Part shown: positions 56,331-64,000 of the stretch, piece by piece
Layout of the letters: every line of letters starts with the position of its first letter
How positions within the stretch are numbered: the stretch's first letter is position 1
Source: Metabacillus indicus LMG 22858
GTDB taxonomy: Bacteria; Bacillota; Bacilli; Bacillales; Bacillaceae
Length of the DNA stretch: 64,000 bases
Assembly (NCBI RefSeq): GCF_000708755.2
Contig: NZ_JGVU02000002.1
Span: 1,426,001-1,490,000, forward strand
Direction of reading: 5' to 3'
Made by a program: the position numbers and the translations under genes
The notes under the pieces: generated by a model
The model's input: only the letters and a program-made list of their open reading frames with translations
Database searches by the model: none
What the model was told of the DNA's origin: nothing

Positions 56331-56645
56331 TTATGCGTGTTTGTTAAGTAGTTCAGCTAAAGCTTCTTTAGGCTGGAATCCAACCGTTTTGTCTACAACT
56401 TCGCCGTTTTTGAATACAAGCAGAGTCGGAATGCTCATAACTCCGTATTTGCCTGCTGTTTCCTGGTTTTCATCAACATCAAGCTTAACAACTTTCACTT
56501 TGTCGCCCATTTCCTGATCAAGTTCTTCAAGAACCGGAGCAATCATTTTACAAGGTCCGCACCATGGAGCCCAAAAGTCAACGAGGACTACGCCTTCGCT
56601 AGTTTCTGCTGTGAATGTTTGATCTGTTGCATTTGTAATTGCCAT
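56331..56645 (-). CDS. trxA: Thioredoxin
   Basis: 104 aa. A cytosolic disulfide reductase with active site W28-C29-G30-P31-C32 ('[11 protein letters not shown]') and cis-Pro loop 'SIPTLLVF'. GGAGG upstream of the ATG. Single-gene unit with its own promoter and terminator, between etfA and uvrC as in B. subtilis. Confidence 0.97.
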   Translation of the reverse strand: MAITNATDQTFTAETSEGVVLVDFWAPWCGPCKMIAPVLEELDQEMGDKVKVVKLDVDENQETAGKYGVMSIPTLLVFKNGEVVDKTVGFQPKEALAELLNKHA

Positions 56646-56678
56646 TGTAATTTCCTCCTAAAATCGAGTAATAACTGA

Positions 56679-56687
56679 AGTATAGCA
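56679..56687 (-). promoter_or_regulatory. Extended -10 promoter of trxA
   Basis: Minus strand TGCTATACT (complement 56679-56687), TGn-extended -10; no clear -35. Confidence 0.5.
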
Positions 56688-56771
56688 TTAAAGAATTGGG
56701 TCTGCGAATTTTTTGCTCACATTTACTTTTCCCCAACTTTATGAGGAAAAACATATCCAGACTGGAGAAAA

Positions 56772-56802
56772 TAAAAACACGACGGGCAAGGTCGTGTTTT
56801 TA
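56772..56802. terminator. Terminator of the fadR-fadB-etfB-etfA operon
   Basis: AAAACACGAC/GTCGTGTTTT stem with a 7-base loop; TTTTATTTTC follows on the minus strand. Confidence 0.88.
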
Positions 56803-56809
56803 TGGTCTT

Positions 56810-57787
56810 TTAAGAATGTACTTTAAGCTTTTTGAATTCTTTTGTCAGAAGCGGAACGACTTCAAAGAGGTCACCCACAATACCGTAATCGGCCACTTTA
56901 AAGATATTTGCTTCCGGATCTTTGTTGATGGCAACAATGATTTTCGAGTTGGACATACCTGCTAAATGCTGAATGGCTCCGGAGATGCCGCAGGCAATGT
57001 ACAAGTCAGGAGTGACAACTTTTCCTGTCTGGCCGATCTGCAGGGAATAATCGCAGTAATCCGCATCACATGCACCGCGGGAAGCGCCAACCGCTCCGCC
57101 AAGAACATCCGAAAGCTCTTTAAGAGGGTTAAAGCCGTCTGTGCTTTTCACTCCGCGTCCGCCTGCGACAATCACTTTTGCTTCTGAGAGATCCACGCCT
57201 TCAGTTGCTTTGCGCACCACTTCTTTTACAACTGTGCGAAGATCTTTGATATCAGCTGTTACTGAAGATACTTCGCCGCTTCTTGATTCATCCTTTTCAA
57301 GAGGAGCAATGTTATTTGGACGAATTGTAGCAAAAATTGTTCCGTCAGTCACAATTTTCTTTTCGAACGCTTTTCCTGAGTAGATTGGTCGAGTGAACAC
57401 GGCATTTCCGCCTGTCACTTCTAAATCCGTTGCATCTGAGATCAGGCCTGAACCGATTTTCGCAGCGATTTTAGGCGATAAATCTTTTCCAAGAGCTGTA
57501 TGGCCAAAAACCAGACCTTCAGGTTTTTCCTGTTCAATTACAGCCAGAAGAGCCTGTGAATAACCGTCAGGCGTATATGTTTTCAGCTTTGCGTCTTCCA
57601 CCGTAATTACACGGTCCGCACCGTAATGGATCATTTCCTGTGCAAGTGAAGCAACGCTTTCCCCTAAAAGAACAGCTGTTACTTCCCCGCCTTCTGAAAT
57701 CGTTTTGCCTGCAGCAATTGCTTCAAAAGAAACATTGCGGAGTGATTGATCACGTACTTCTCCGAGTACCAGTACTTTTCGTGCCAT
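56810..57787 (-). CDS. etfA: Electron transfer flavoprotein alpha subunit
   Basis: 325 aa. With EtfB it accepts electrons from acyl-CoA dehydrogenases. The C-terminal FAD domain has 'GGRGVKSTDGFNPLKEL', 'GASRGACDADYCDYS' and 'YIACGISGAIQHLAGM'. AGGGGG upstream of the ATG. Last gene of the fatty-acid oxidation operon. Confidence 0.96.
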   Translation of the reverse strand: MARKVLVLGEVRDQSLRNVSFEAIAAGKTISEGGEVTAVLLGESVASLAQEMIHYGADRVITVEDAKLKTYTPDGYSQALLAVIEQEKPEGLVFGHTALGKDLSPKIAAKIGSGLISDATDLEVTGGNAVFTRPIYSGKAFEKKIVTDGTIFATIRPNNIAPLEKDESRSGEVSSVTADIKDLRTVVKEVVRKATEGVDLSEAKVIVAGGRGVKSTDGFNPLKELSDVLGGAVGASRGACDADYCDYSLQIGQTGKVVTPDLYIACGISGAIQHLAGMSNSKIIVAINKDPEANIFKVADYGIVGDLFEVVPLLTKEFKKLKVHS

Positions 57788-57844
57788 TATAGAGTCCCCC
57801 TGTTATACGTTTGATAGAAAGTAATTCCGTGCTGGTCCAGATTG

Positions 57845-58618
57845 TCAGATGACTTTCGCTTCGTTGCGAAGAAGTGATACCAGTTCTTTTACCTGGGCAT
57901 CAAGCTCGCCCTGAAGCACTTTTCCTGCTTCTTTCTTTGGCGGCATATAAATTTCGATTGTTTTCGTTTTCGGTTCAACGTCATCTTCCTCTAGATCCAG
58001 ATCATCCAGTTCCAGCTCTTCAAGCGGCTTTTTCTTTGCTTTCATGATTCCAGGCAAAGATGGGTAGCGCGGCTCGTTCAGTCCCTGCTGTGCTGTTACA
58101 AGCAAAGGAAGTGATGTTTCGATTACTTCTGAATCACCTTCTACATCACGGACAACGGTAGCCTGATTTCCATTGATTTCAAGCTTAGTAATTGTCGTAA
58201 CATAAGGAATATCAAGAAGTTCTGCAAGACGTGGGCCTACCTGGCCTGAACCGCCGTCAATTGCAACGTTTCCGCCGAGAATCAAATCTGCATCCTTGTC
58301 TTTAAAATATTCAGCAAGAATCTTTGACGTTGTAAACTGATCTCCGTCTTCAAGATCGTCTTCCGTATTAATAAGAACAGCCTTGTCACACCCCATGGCA
58401 AGAGCTGTGCGCAGTTCCTTCTCAGCCTCTTCGCCGCCGATTGTCACAACTGTTACTTCCCCGCTGTTTGCATCGCGGATCTGAATCGCTTCTTCAATCG
58501 CATATTCATCGTAAGGATTAATAATGAACTCGGCGCCGTCTTCGTTGATTTTGCCGTTTTGAAGCGTTATTTTTTCTTCCGTATCAAACGTTTTTTTCAT
58601 GATTACATAAATATTCAT
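57845..58618 (-). CDS. etfB: Electron transfer flavoprotein beta subunit
   Basis: 257 aa, the B. subtilis length, from ATG 58618 (MNIYVIMKKTFDTEEK) with AGGGGG 6 bases upstream. 'INPYDEYAIEEAIQIRD' and 'GNVAIDGGSGQVGPRLAELL' with 'VEGDSEVIETSLPLLVTAQ' are family motifs. Upstream of etfA with a short spacer. Confidence 0.95.
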   Translation of the reverse strand: MNIYVIMKKTFDTEEKITLQNGKINEDGAEFIINPYDEYAIEEAIQIRDANSGEVTVVTIGGEEAEKELRTALAMGCDKAVLINTEDDLEDGDQFTTSKILAEYFKDKDADLILGGNVAIDGGSGQVGPRLAELLDIPYVTTITKLEINGNQATVVRDVEGDSEVIETSLPLLVTAQQGLNEPRYPSLPGIMKAKKKPLEELELDDLDLEEDDVEPKTKTIEIYMPPKKEAGKVLQGELDAQVKELVSLLRNEAKVI

Positions 58619-58690
58619 GTCCATCCCCCTATTTACGTTAAGCATTCAAATTGTATAGAAAAAACGTATGTAACGTTTAATCAGTGACGT

Positions 58691-59464
58691 TTATTCGCCT
58701 TTGAACTGCGGCTGTCTTTTCTCAAGGAAAGCACTTATGCCTTCTTTGGCGTCCGCACTTTCAAAAACGGTGCCGAAATATCCGGCTTCCTTCTTTACTC
58801 TTTCATGGTAAGGAAGAGTTTTAGAAGCGTTGATCAGATCAATGGCTGCCGCAACGGCTATCGGACTTTTCGCTGCAAATTTCTTTGCAAGCTTCATTGT
58901 CTCTTCAGCGAGAGAGTCTTCAGGAAAAGCATGGTTTGCAAGTCCATAGGACACCGCTTCCGTACCTGAGATCGGTTCGCTCGTCAGCAGCATTTCAAGC
59001 GCTTTCGCTTCTCCTACATATTTAGGGAGGCGCTGCGATCCTGCAAATCCCGGAATCAGGCCAAGCTGCAGTTCAGGCAGTCCAAGCTTTGCGTTTTCAG
59101 TGACAAGCCTTACGTGGCAGCTCATTGCGAGTTCAAGACCGCCGCCAAGGGCAGCTCCATGGATTGAAGCGATGACCGGCTTTGGAAAGGTCTCGATTCG
59201 TTCAAAAAGCTCCTGGCCGTTTGCGGCAAGTCCTGAAAATTCTTCGCCGTTTTTCACTGCCGTAAATTCCTTAATGTCAGCTCCTGCAGAGAAGAAACGT
59301 CCTTCTCCGTGAATGACAATAACTCTTACCTCTTTGTTTGATTCAAACTCATCCATCAGTGATGAAAGCTCTTTCAAAACATAGGACGATAATGCGTTTG
59401 CGGGAGGTTGGTGTATGGTTACGTCCGCAACATAATCTTCTACTTTGACTTTTAAATAACTCAC
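58691..59464 (-). CDS. fadB: Enoyl-CoA hydratase
   Basis: 257 aa crotonase-fold enzyme hydrating trans-2-enoyl-CoA in beta-oxidation. The oxyanion-hole motifs 'FSAGADIKEF' and 'ASIHGAALGGGLELAMSCH' and the catalytic Glu region 'LGLPELQLGLIPGFAGSQRL' are present. GTG start with GGAGG 8 bases upstream. Follows fadR; the B. subtilis homologue was also called ysiB. Confidence 0.93.
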   Translation of the reverse strand: MSYLKVKVEDYVADVTIHQPPANALSSYVLKELSSLMDEFESNKEVRVIVIHGEGRFFSAGADIKEFTAVKNGEEFSGLAANGQELFERIETFPKPVIASIHGAALGGGLELAMSCHVRLVTENAKLGLPELQLGLIPGFAGSQRLPKYVGEAKALEMLLTSEPISGTEAVSYGLANHAFPEDSLAEETMKLAKKFAAKSPIAVAAAIDLINASKTLPYHERVKKEAGYFGTVFESADAKEGISAFLEKRQPQFKGE

Positions 59465-59506
59465 AGCTCAGGCCTCCTTTTGTGCATGTTGGCGCAGAGG
59501 GTGACG

Positions 59507-60091
59507 CTACACCCTGCCGCAGCCGTTGATTAAAAGTTTGTGAACATTTCCCGCAAGTGCAGGCAGGTCAAACTTCAGGTCGTTCATAACCCAAGTTGTG
59601 ACTGTTTCGTCAATCGTTCCGAAAATCATTTGCCTTGCAAGTCTTGCATCGAGATCCTCGCTGAATTCAGAGGTATCTTTCCCAGTCTGAATAATGGAGT
59701 CAAGGATATTCAGGTACCCTTTGAGTATCTCGTTGATTCTCAGGCGAAGTTCCTTATTGGACTGCCTGAGTTCAAGCTGGGTCACAACAGCCAGGTGATG
59801 GTCTTCTGCCAATAGAGAAAAATGCTTTTCTATCAACATATATAATTTCTCCGCAGCCGTGTCTTTTCCTGCTATTTCTTGTTGAATTTTTTCGATGAAC
59901 ACGCCCATCTTTTCCTGAAAGAGGGAGATAAGGATATCTTCTTTGTTCTTAAAATACAGATAGATGGTGCCATCAGCTACTCCAGCCTGCTTGGCAATCT
60001 TTGATACCTGTGCGTGATGGTAGCCGTTTTCGGCAATCACGATGACAGCTGCATCAATGATCTGGAGGTATTTTGGTCGTTTTTGCTTCAA
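59507..60091 (-). CDS. fadR: TetR-family fatty-acid regulator FadR
   Basis: 194 aa. N-terminal TetR helix-turn-helix ('IDAAVIVIAENGYHHAQVSK', 'AGVADGTIYLYFKNKEDIL') and a helical ligand domain. In B. subtilis FadR (YsiA) represses fatty-acid degradation genes and is released by long-chain acyl-CoA. TTG start with AGGAAG 8 bases upstream. Its promoter carries a FadR operator, so it should be autoregulated together with fadB-etfB-etfA. Confidence 0.94.
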   Translation of the reverse strand: MKQKRPKYLQIIDAAVIVIAENGYHHAQVSKIAKQAGVADGTIYLYFKNKEDILISLFQEKMGVFIEKIQQEIAGKDTAAEKLYMLIEKHFSLLAEDHHLAVVTQLELRQSNKELRLRINEILKGYLNILDSIIQTGKDTSEFSEDLDARLARQMIFGTIDETVTTWVMNDLKFDLPALAGNVHKLLINGCGRV

Positions 60092-60114
60092 AGTTCATTC
60101 TTCCTTTCAAATAA

Positions 60115-60132
60115 TGAATGAATCATCATTCA
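60115..60132. promoter_or_regulatory. FadR operator
   Basis: TGAATGAATCATCATTCA, matching TGAATGAMTANTCATTCA with one mismatch, placed at about +1 to +18 of the fadR promoter. Confidence 0.85.
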
Positions 60133-60139
60133 TATTTTC

Positions 60140-60168
60140 ATCATAAAATGACAAAGCTCTTCTGTCAA
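60140..60168 (-). promoter_or_regulatory. SigA promoter of the fadR operon
   Basis: Minus strand perfect TTGACA (complement 60163-60168), 17-base spacer, TATGAT (complement 60140-60145). Confidence 0.85.
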
Positions 60169-60220
60169 GAAAAAGATGCAGCCCGGAAAAAGGTTATAGA
60201 AGTGTTTCTTCATCATAGCT

Positions 60221-60252
60221 TGAAAAGACCCCCGCAGCAACATGGGGGTCGT
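60221..60252 (-). terminator. Terminator separating lcfA from fadR
   Basis: GACCCCC/GGGGGTC stem with a 10-base loop, followed on the minus strand by TTTTC. It lies between the repeat and the fadR promoter. Confidence 0.78.
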
Positions 60253-60279
60253 TCCAAGTTATTCATTTTTAAGATTGTA

Positions 60280-60526
60280 CCCGTTCCCTTTCGCTCCAGT
60301 CACTTGCTTTCCGCGGGGAGTGCCTGAAGCTTCCTCGCTGCGCTTGCGGGATCTTCAGTGCCCTCTTCATCCCATAGAAAAGCGGAAGCGCCCGTTTTGC
60401 TCCGGCAGTCAGATAAGAAATCACCCGAAAAGTCCGGGTTTGACTTTTTGGGGGATTTTGTTCTGACAGAGGAGTTGGGCGCTGCAGCTGGACAAGGAGT
60501 CAAGTGCCTTCCGCTTCAGTCCACTG
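60280..60526. repeat. 247-bp dispersed structured repeat, copy 2
   Basis: Same orientation and length as copy 1 (41901-42147), 9 mismatches and no gaps by manual alignment. All stem arms listed for copy 1 are conserved, and the differences lie mostly in the left 100 bases. It sits between lcfA and its terminator, so it should be transcribed as part of the lcfA mRNA 3' region. Confidence 0.92.
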
Positions 60527-60560
60527 GAGTCTAAACAAATAATACGGAGCTGATGATAAC

Positions 60561-62249
60561 TTAATTTGCATTTTTCAGCTTTTCTTTTTCCTCTTCAACT
60601 AGAGATCGCCTCAAAATCTTTCCGACAGCTGTCTTTGGAAGCTCCTGACGGAATTCATAGATTCTTGGAATTTTGTAAGCTGCCATATGTTTGCGGGCAA
60701 ACTCGTCAAATTCCTGCTCGGTTGCCTCTTCTCCCTCTTTCAGGACGATGTAGGCTTTGACCGTTTCCCCTCTGTACGGGTCAGGTATGCCTGCGACGAC
60801 CACTTCCTGCACTTTTTCATGCTCATAAAGCACTTCTTCGATCTCGCGCGGATAGATATTAAATCCGCCCGCTATAATCATATCTTTCTTTCTGTCGACA
60901 ATATAAAAATAGCCTTCCTCATCCATATAGCCGATATCACCTGTAAGCAGCCAGCCATCCTTGATGACGGCAGCCGTCTCTTCAGGCTTTTTCCAATATC
61001 CCTTCATGATCTGGGGACCTCTGACAGCAATTTCCCCGAGCTCGTTAAACGCGGCCGGTTTTCCGGTTTCAAATGAGAGGATCACAGAATCTGTGCTGGG
61101 CCACGGCACACCGATGCTTCCTTTTTTTCTGTGTGACCAGAGGAAGTTGGAATGTGTAACAGGAGATGCTTCAGAAAGACCGTATCCCTCCACAAGTTTT
61201 CCTCCGGTTTCCCGTTCAAATTGCTCCTGAACCTCAACCGGAAGCGGAGCGGATCCGCTTATGCAGGACTCAACGGAAGAAAGGTCATATTTTTTAAGAT
61301 CGGGATGATTCAACAGGGCTATATAAATAGTCGGAGCGCCAGGAAACAGGGTTGGCTTCAGCTTGTCGATTGCTTTCAGCGTATCTGTCGCATCAAACTT
61401 CGGCAGCAGAATCATCTTATATCCCTGCATAATGGACAGGTTCATGACCGCAGTCATTCCGTATACGTGAAAGAACGGCAGGATGCCGAGAACAGATTCT
61501 TCGCCGCGCCTGCACTGATACATCCAGGATGTGCACATGGACGTATTTGCCACAAGATTTTCATGCGTCAGCATAACCCCTTTTGGAAACCCTGTTGTGC
61601 CGCCTGTATATTGAAGAAGAGCCACGTCCTCTTTTGTATTCACTTCAAATGCTTCTACTTCCGTGCTCTCCCTTTTCATAATTTCTTTAAACTGGTGTGT
61701 ATGTCCGCCATGCTCGATTTTGACGACAATCTGGTTCTGTTTTTTCTGCACGAACGGATAAAGCAGATTTTTAGGGAATGGAAGATAATCTTTGATGCTT
61801 GTTGCGATGATGTGTTCAAGAACTGTTAACGCTTTCATTTTTGAGACCCTTGGATAGAGAAGATCTAGCGTAATGATGTATTTGGCGTCAGAGTCATTCA
61901 GCTGATATTCAAGCTCTCTTTCCATATACAGCGGATTTGTCTGAACGACTATTCCTCCGGCAAAAAGGACGCCGTAGTAGGCAATGACTGCCTGAGGGCA
62001 GTTCGGGAGCATGATCGATACGCGCTCATCTTTTTTCAGTCCCAGCTCCTGAAGGTAGGCTGCAAGTTTCAAAGATTGTTCATGGACTTCCCTGAACGTC
62101 AGCTCCTTTCCCAAGAAGTGAATGGCGGTTTTTGCCGGAAACTCATCTGCTGCTTTTGTAAGATAGGCTTGTAGAGGCAGGTTGTCAAATTCTGTGTAGT
62201 GGGGTATTTCGTCAGGATATAGATGAAGCCATGGTTTTTGCACTTCCAT
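60561..62249 (-). CDS. lcfA: Long-chain fatty-acid-CoA ligase
   Basis: 562 aa AMP-forming acyl-CoA synthetase that activates fatty acids for beta-oxidation. 'LLQYTGGTTGFPKGVMLTH' is the P-loop, 'GYGLSEASPVTH' and 'GWLLTGDIGYMDEEGYFYIV' the adenylate motifs, and the C-terminal Lys lies in 'LPKTAVGKILRR'. ATG at 62249 has GGAGG 7 bases upstream. Separated from fadR by a repeat and a terminator. No FadR box was seen just upstream. Confidence 0.96.
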   Translation of the reverse strand: MEVQKPWLHLYPDEIPHYTEFDNLPLQAYLTKAADEFPAKTAIHFLGKELTFREVHEQSLKLAAYLQELGLKKDERVSIMLPNCPQAVIAYYGVLFAGGIVVQTNPLYMERELEYQLNDSDAKYIITLDLLYPRVSKMKALTVLEHIIATSIKDYLPFPKNLLYPFVQKKQNQIVVKIEHGGHTHQFKEIMKRESTEVEAFEVNTKEDVALLQYTGGTTGFPKGVMLTHENLVANTSMCTSWMYQCRRGEESVLGILPFFHVYGMTAVMNLSIMQGYKMILLPKFDATDTLKAIDKLKPTLFPGAPTIYIALLNHPDLKKYDLSSVESCISGSAPLPVEVQEQFERETGGKLVEGYGLSEASPVTHSNFLWSHRKKGSIGVPWPSTDSVILSFETGKPAAFNELGEIAVRGPQIMKGYWKKPEETAAVIKDGWLLTGDIGYMDEEGYFYIVDRKKDMIIAGGFNIYPREIEEVLYEHEKVQEVVVAGIPDPYRGETVKAYIVLKEGEEATEQEFDEFARKHMAAYKIPRIYEFRQELPKTAVGKILRRSLVEEEKEKLKNAN

Positions 62250-62348
62250 TTTCATTCCTCCCTTTTGCTGCCATTATGACTTTTGGCTTATATAGAAAGT
62301 ATACCAAAGATATATTCAGAATATAGAATATTTTTTATTAATTTAACT

Positions 62349-62388
62349 ATATGAAAAAAACCTGGATTCATGTTATGAAATCCGGGTT
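62349..62388 (-). terminator. Terminator after the yshE transcript
   Basis: AACCCGGATTTCAT/ATGAATCCAGGTT stem, short loop, then seven Ts on the minus strand. Confidence 0.82.
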
Positions 62389-62410
62389 CTCTTCTGGGAC
62401 TGGTTTTTGG

Positions 62411-62452
62411 GAGCGTTTTGTCTGAAGACGCTCCCTTCCGCTGCAGTCCGCT
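62411..62452. repeat. Hairpin plus fragment resembling the right end of the 247-bp repeat
   Basis: GGGAGCG/CGCTCCC hairpin followed by TTCCGCTGCAGTCCGCT (62436-62452), which matches the repeat end TTCCGCTTCAGTCCACT at 15 of 17 bases. Confidence 0.4.
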
Positions 62453-62481
62453 AATATTCGATTACAGCCAATTTCACAAAC

Positions 62482-62565
62482 TTAAGCAAAAAAGACCAGA
62501 AAGATAATTCCCACTGCGATGAAAAGGCCGCATACGGCGAGCAGTACTTTCGCTAATGTTTCCAC
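62482..62565 (-). CDS. 27-aa membrane microprotein, unknown
   Basis: GTG start at 62565 with AAGGGGAG 6-7 bases upstream; one hydrophobic helix ('VLLAVCGLFIAVGIIFLVFF') after a short 'METLAK' head. It starts 12 bases after yshE and is followed by a terminator, so it would be in the same transcript. Good ribosome site and hydrophobicity support it; there is no recognised family. Confidence 0.5.
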   Translation of the reverse strand: METLAKVLLAVCGLFIAVGIIFLVFFA

Positions 62566-62577
62566 TGTTTTCTCCCC

Positions 62578-62982
62578 TTATATCCCTGCGCCGATCACGT
62601 AGGACAATCCGATGGAAATGACCATTGAGATAAACCCTACAGCACGGTTGTCCTTTTGGATTTCATCATCGATTCTGAATTTCGGCGTTAAAAATTCATA
62701 GATAAAATAGCCCAGCAGCAGCAGGACGAATCCAAACATGCCCCAGCCGATCATTTCAAACAGCGAATCATGCTGACCGATGGAAAAACGGAAGACGTTG
62801 GCAATTCCGAAGATTTTGCCTCCTGTTGTCATCGCAACCGCTAGATTCCCTTTTTGAATTTCATCCCAGTTGTTGTACTTTGTCACAATTTCAAATATCG
62901 CCAAAAAGACAACAATGCATAAGATGACCACGCTGTAATACGCAGCTGTTTGAACGAATTCATTCTCCCAAAATTGATTCAT
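62578..62982 (-). CDS. yshE: YshE, DUF350-family membrane protein
   Basis: 134 aa with four membrane segments in two similar halves; 'WDEIQKGNLAVAMTTGGKIF' and 'DDEIQKDNRAVGFISMVISI' are the repeated DUF350 motif. Function unknown. It lies just downstream of mutS2 (17-base gap), the B. subtilis order. Confidence 0.9.
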   Translation of the reverse strand: MNQFWENEFVQTAAYYSVVILCIVVFLAIFEIVTKYNNWDEIQKGNLAVAMTTGGKIFGIANVFRFSIGQHDSLFEMIGWGMFGFVLLLLGYFIYEFLTPKFRIDDEIQKDNRAVGFISMVISIGLSYVIGAGI

Positions 62983-62999
62983 TGAAGATCTCCTAATGT

Positions 63000-64000
63000 C
63001 TATTTTAATTCAACAATCGTTACACCCGTTCCGCCTTCTCCTGCTTCTCCGTAGCGTGTGCTTTTTACGTTCCTGTGTTTTTTCAGGTATTCCTGCACCC
63101 CTGTGCGAAGGGCTCCGGTACCTTTTCCGTGGATAATGGAAATCCTCGGGTAGCCTGCAAGAACAGCATCATCCATATACTTCTCAACCCTCATGAGGGC
63201 ATTTTCGTAGCGTTCTCCCCTGAGGTCAAGCTCAAGTGATACGTGATAATCCTTACCCTTCACCACAGCAAGCGGCTTTGTTTCAACCGGTTTAGGCCTG
63301 CTGATGTATTGGAGGTCCTTTTCGTTCACTTTCATTTTCAGGATGCCGATCTGAACCTGCCATTCGCTCTCTCCTACTTTGGAAAGAAGATGGCCTTTTT
63401 GATTAAAGCTGATGACTTTGACTTCGTCGCCTTCTTCAAACCGGTGTTTCTGAGGAGCGGTTTTCACAGGTTTTTTGCTCTTTTCAAATTCCGGAACAGC
63501 TTCTTCCAGGCGTTTTTTTGCATCGATCAGCTCATGCTCTTTAATGCCTGTACGATGTTCTTTCTGCATTCTTCTCAGCTCGCGGATAATCGATTCTGCT
63601 TCCGCTTGTGCAGCTTCCACTTTTTCAGCTGCTTTCTTTTCTGCTTTTTCAAATAGTTTATCACGTTCTTCATTGAATTCCAGTATTTGTTTTTGCAGTT
63701 CAGCATGCAGATCCTCTGCATCTTTTCTCAGCTGCTCTGCCTCTGTAAGCTCAAAGTCCGAACGTTTTTTGCTCTCTTCAAGCGAGGCAATCATAGAATC
63801 TACTTCATTGCTGTCTTCGCTCATATGAGATTTCGCCCGGTCAATCACTGAATTCATGAGACCAAGGCGCTTTGAGATTTCAAATGCGTTGCTTCGTCCC
63901 GGCACACCAATCAGCAGCTTGTATGTCGGGCTCAGTGTTTCCACATTAAACTCGACACTTGCGTTCACGACGCCTTCGCGGTTGTATCCATAAGCTTTCA
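63000..64000 (-). CDS. mutS2: MutS2 endonuclease, C-terminal part (gene continues past the right edge)
   Basis: The last 333 codons; there is no start in the window. Visible parts are the end of the ATPase domain ('[20 protein letters not shown]'), a long coiled coil rich in Glu/Lys/Ala (about residues 35-155 of the fragment), a KOW-like segment ('[18 protein letters not shown]') and a C-terminal Smr nuclease domain ('[19 protein letters not shown]', '[18 protein letters not shown]'). MutS2 proteins act on recombination intermediates or collided ribosomes. Named mutSB in B. subtilis. Confidence 0.95.
   Translation of the reverse strand, partial: KAYGYNREGVVNASVEFNVETLSPTYKLLIGVPGRSNAFEISKRLGLMNSVIDRAKSHMSEDSNEVDSMIASLEESKKRSDFELTEAEQLRKDAEDLHAELQKQILEFNEERDKLFEKAEKKAAEKVEAAQAEAESIIRELRRMQKEHRTGIKEHELIDAKKRLEEAVPEFEKSKKPVKTAPQKHRFEEGDEVKVISFNQKGHLLSKVGESEWQVQIGILKMKVNEKDLQYISRPKPVETKPLAVVKGKDYHVSLELDLRGERYENALMRVEKYMDDAVLAGYPRISIIHGKGTGALRTGVQEYLKKHRNVKSTRYGEAGEGGTGVTIVELK

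Larger units (their letters stand above)
60092..60560. other. Gap between fadR and lcfA
   Basis: 469 bases holding, from fadR outward, the FadR operator and promoter, a terminator for lcfA transcripts, the second 247-bp repeat, and about 30 bases before the lcfA stop. No protein gene. Confidence 0.6.

Overview
The window is chromosomal DNA from an endospore-forming member of the Bacillaceae, close to Bacillus/Metabacillus; the genus cannot be fixed from the sequence alone. The evidence is the spore genes (spoVID, ysxE, gerM, gerE, lonB, GerP-like proteins), low-to-moderate G+C, strong AGGAGG-type ribosome sites with frequent GTG/TTG starts, T-box and lysine riboswitch leaders, and a gene order that follows the Bacillus subtilis folC-valS-hem-lon-clpX-tig-leu-ilv-rph-gerM-sdh-lysC-uvrC-etf-lcfA-mutSB block almost gene for gene. 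Nearly all genes lie on the minus strand, so transcription runs mainly right to left.

Layout, left to right. 1-4340: edge of a type IV pilus locus, with a PilB/GspE-type ATPase fragment and a membrane-anchored VanW-like protein on the minus strand, divergent from three overlapping or closely spaced minor prepilin genes. 4375-6087: membrane GAF-GGDEF diguanylate cyclase. 6171-13014: folC, valS with its own Val T-box, a small membrane protein, ysxE and spoVID. 13167-13609: CsbD-like stress protein with a SigB-like promoter, and a 55-aa membrane protein. 13649-19893: hemAXCDBL tetrapyrrole operon. 20162-22567: ysxD-like gene, then five small GerPA/GerPF/GerPC-like genes not present at this place in the B. 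subtilis order. 22606-31899: engB, lonA, lonB (SigF-like promoter), clpX, tig, ysoA. 31971-41415: branched-chain amino acid block ilvE-[Leu T-box]-ilvBHC-leuABCD, with a catabolite-responsive (cre) element upstream of ilvE.

41416-46308: a 247-bp dispersed repeat, tRNA-Arg(UCU), ysnB, rdgB, rph, gerM, and a 53-bp tandem array. 46309-51823: murI, a MarR regulator, gerE (SigK-like promoter), ysmA, sdhCAB. 52126-56049: yslB, lysC (lysine riboswitch, internal beta-subunit start), uvrC. 56331-62249: trxA, then the fatty-acid oxidation genes etfA, etfB, fadB, fadR (promoter with FadR operator), a second copy of the 247-bp repeat, and lcfA. 62482-64000: a 27-aa membrane peptide, yshE and the C-terminal part of mutS2.

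The core is conserved housekeeping. The less ordinary material is (i) the GerP-like cluster, (ii) the structured 247-bp repeat with two near-identical copies and apparent end fragments elsewhere, (iii) the 53-bp tandem array with a four-unit higher-order period, (iv) MshEN-type repeats in the pilus ATPase close to a diguanylate cyclase gene, and (v) regulatory rearrangements: a T-box between ilvE and ilvB, and lcfA apparently separated from the fadR operon. No complete mobile element, prophage, CRISPR array or defence locus is visible.
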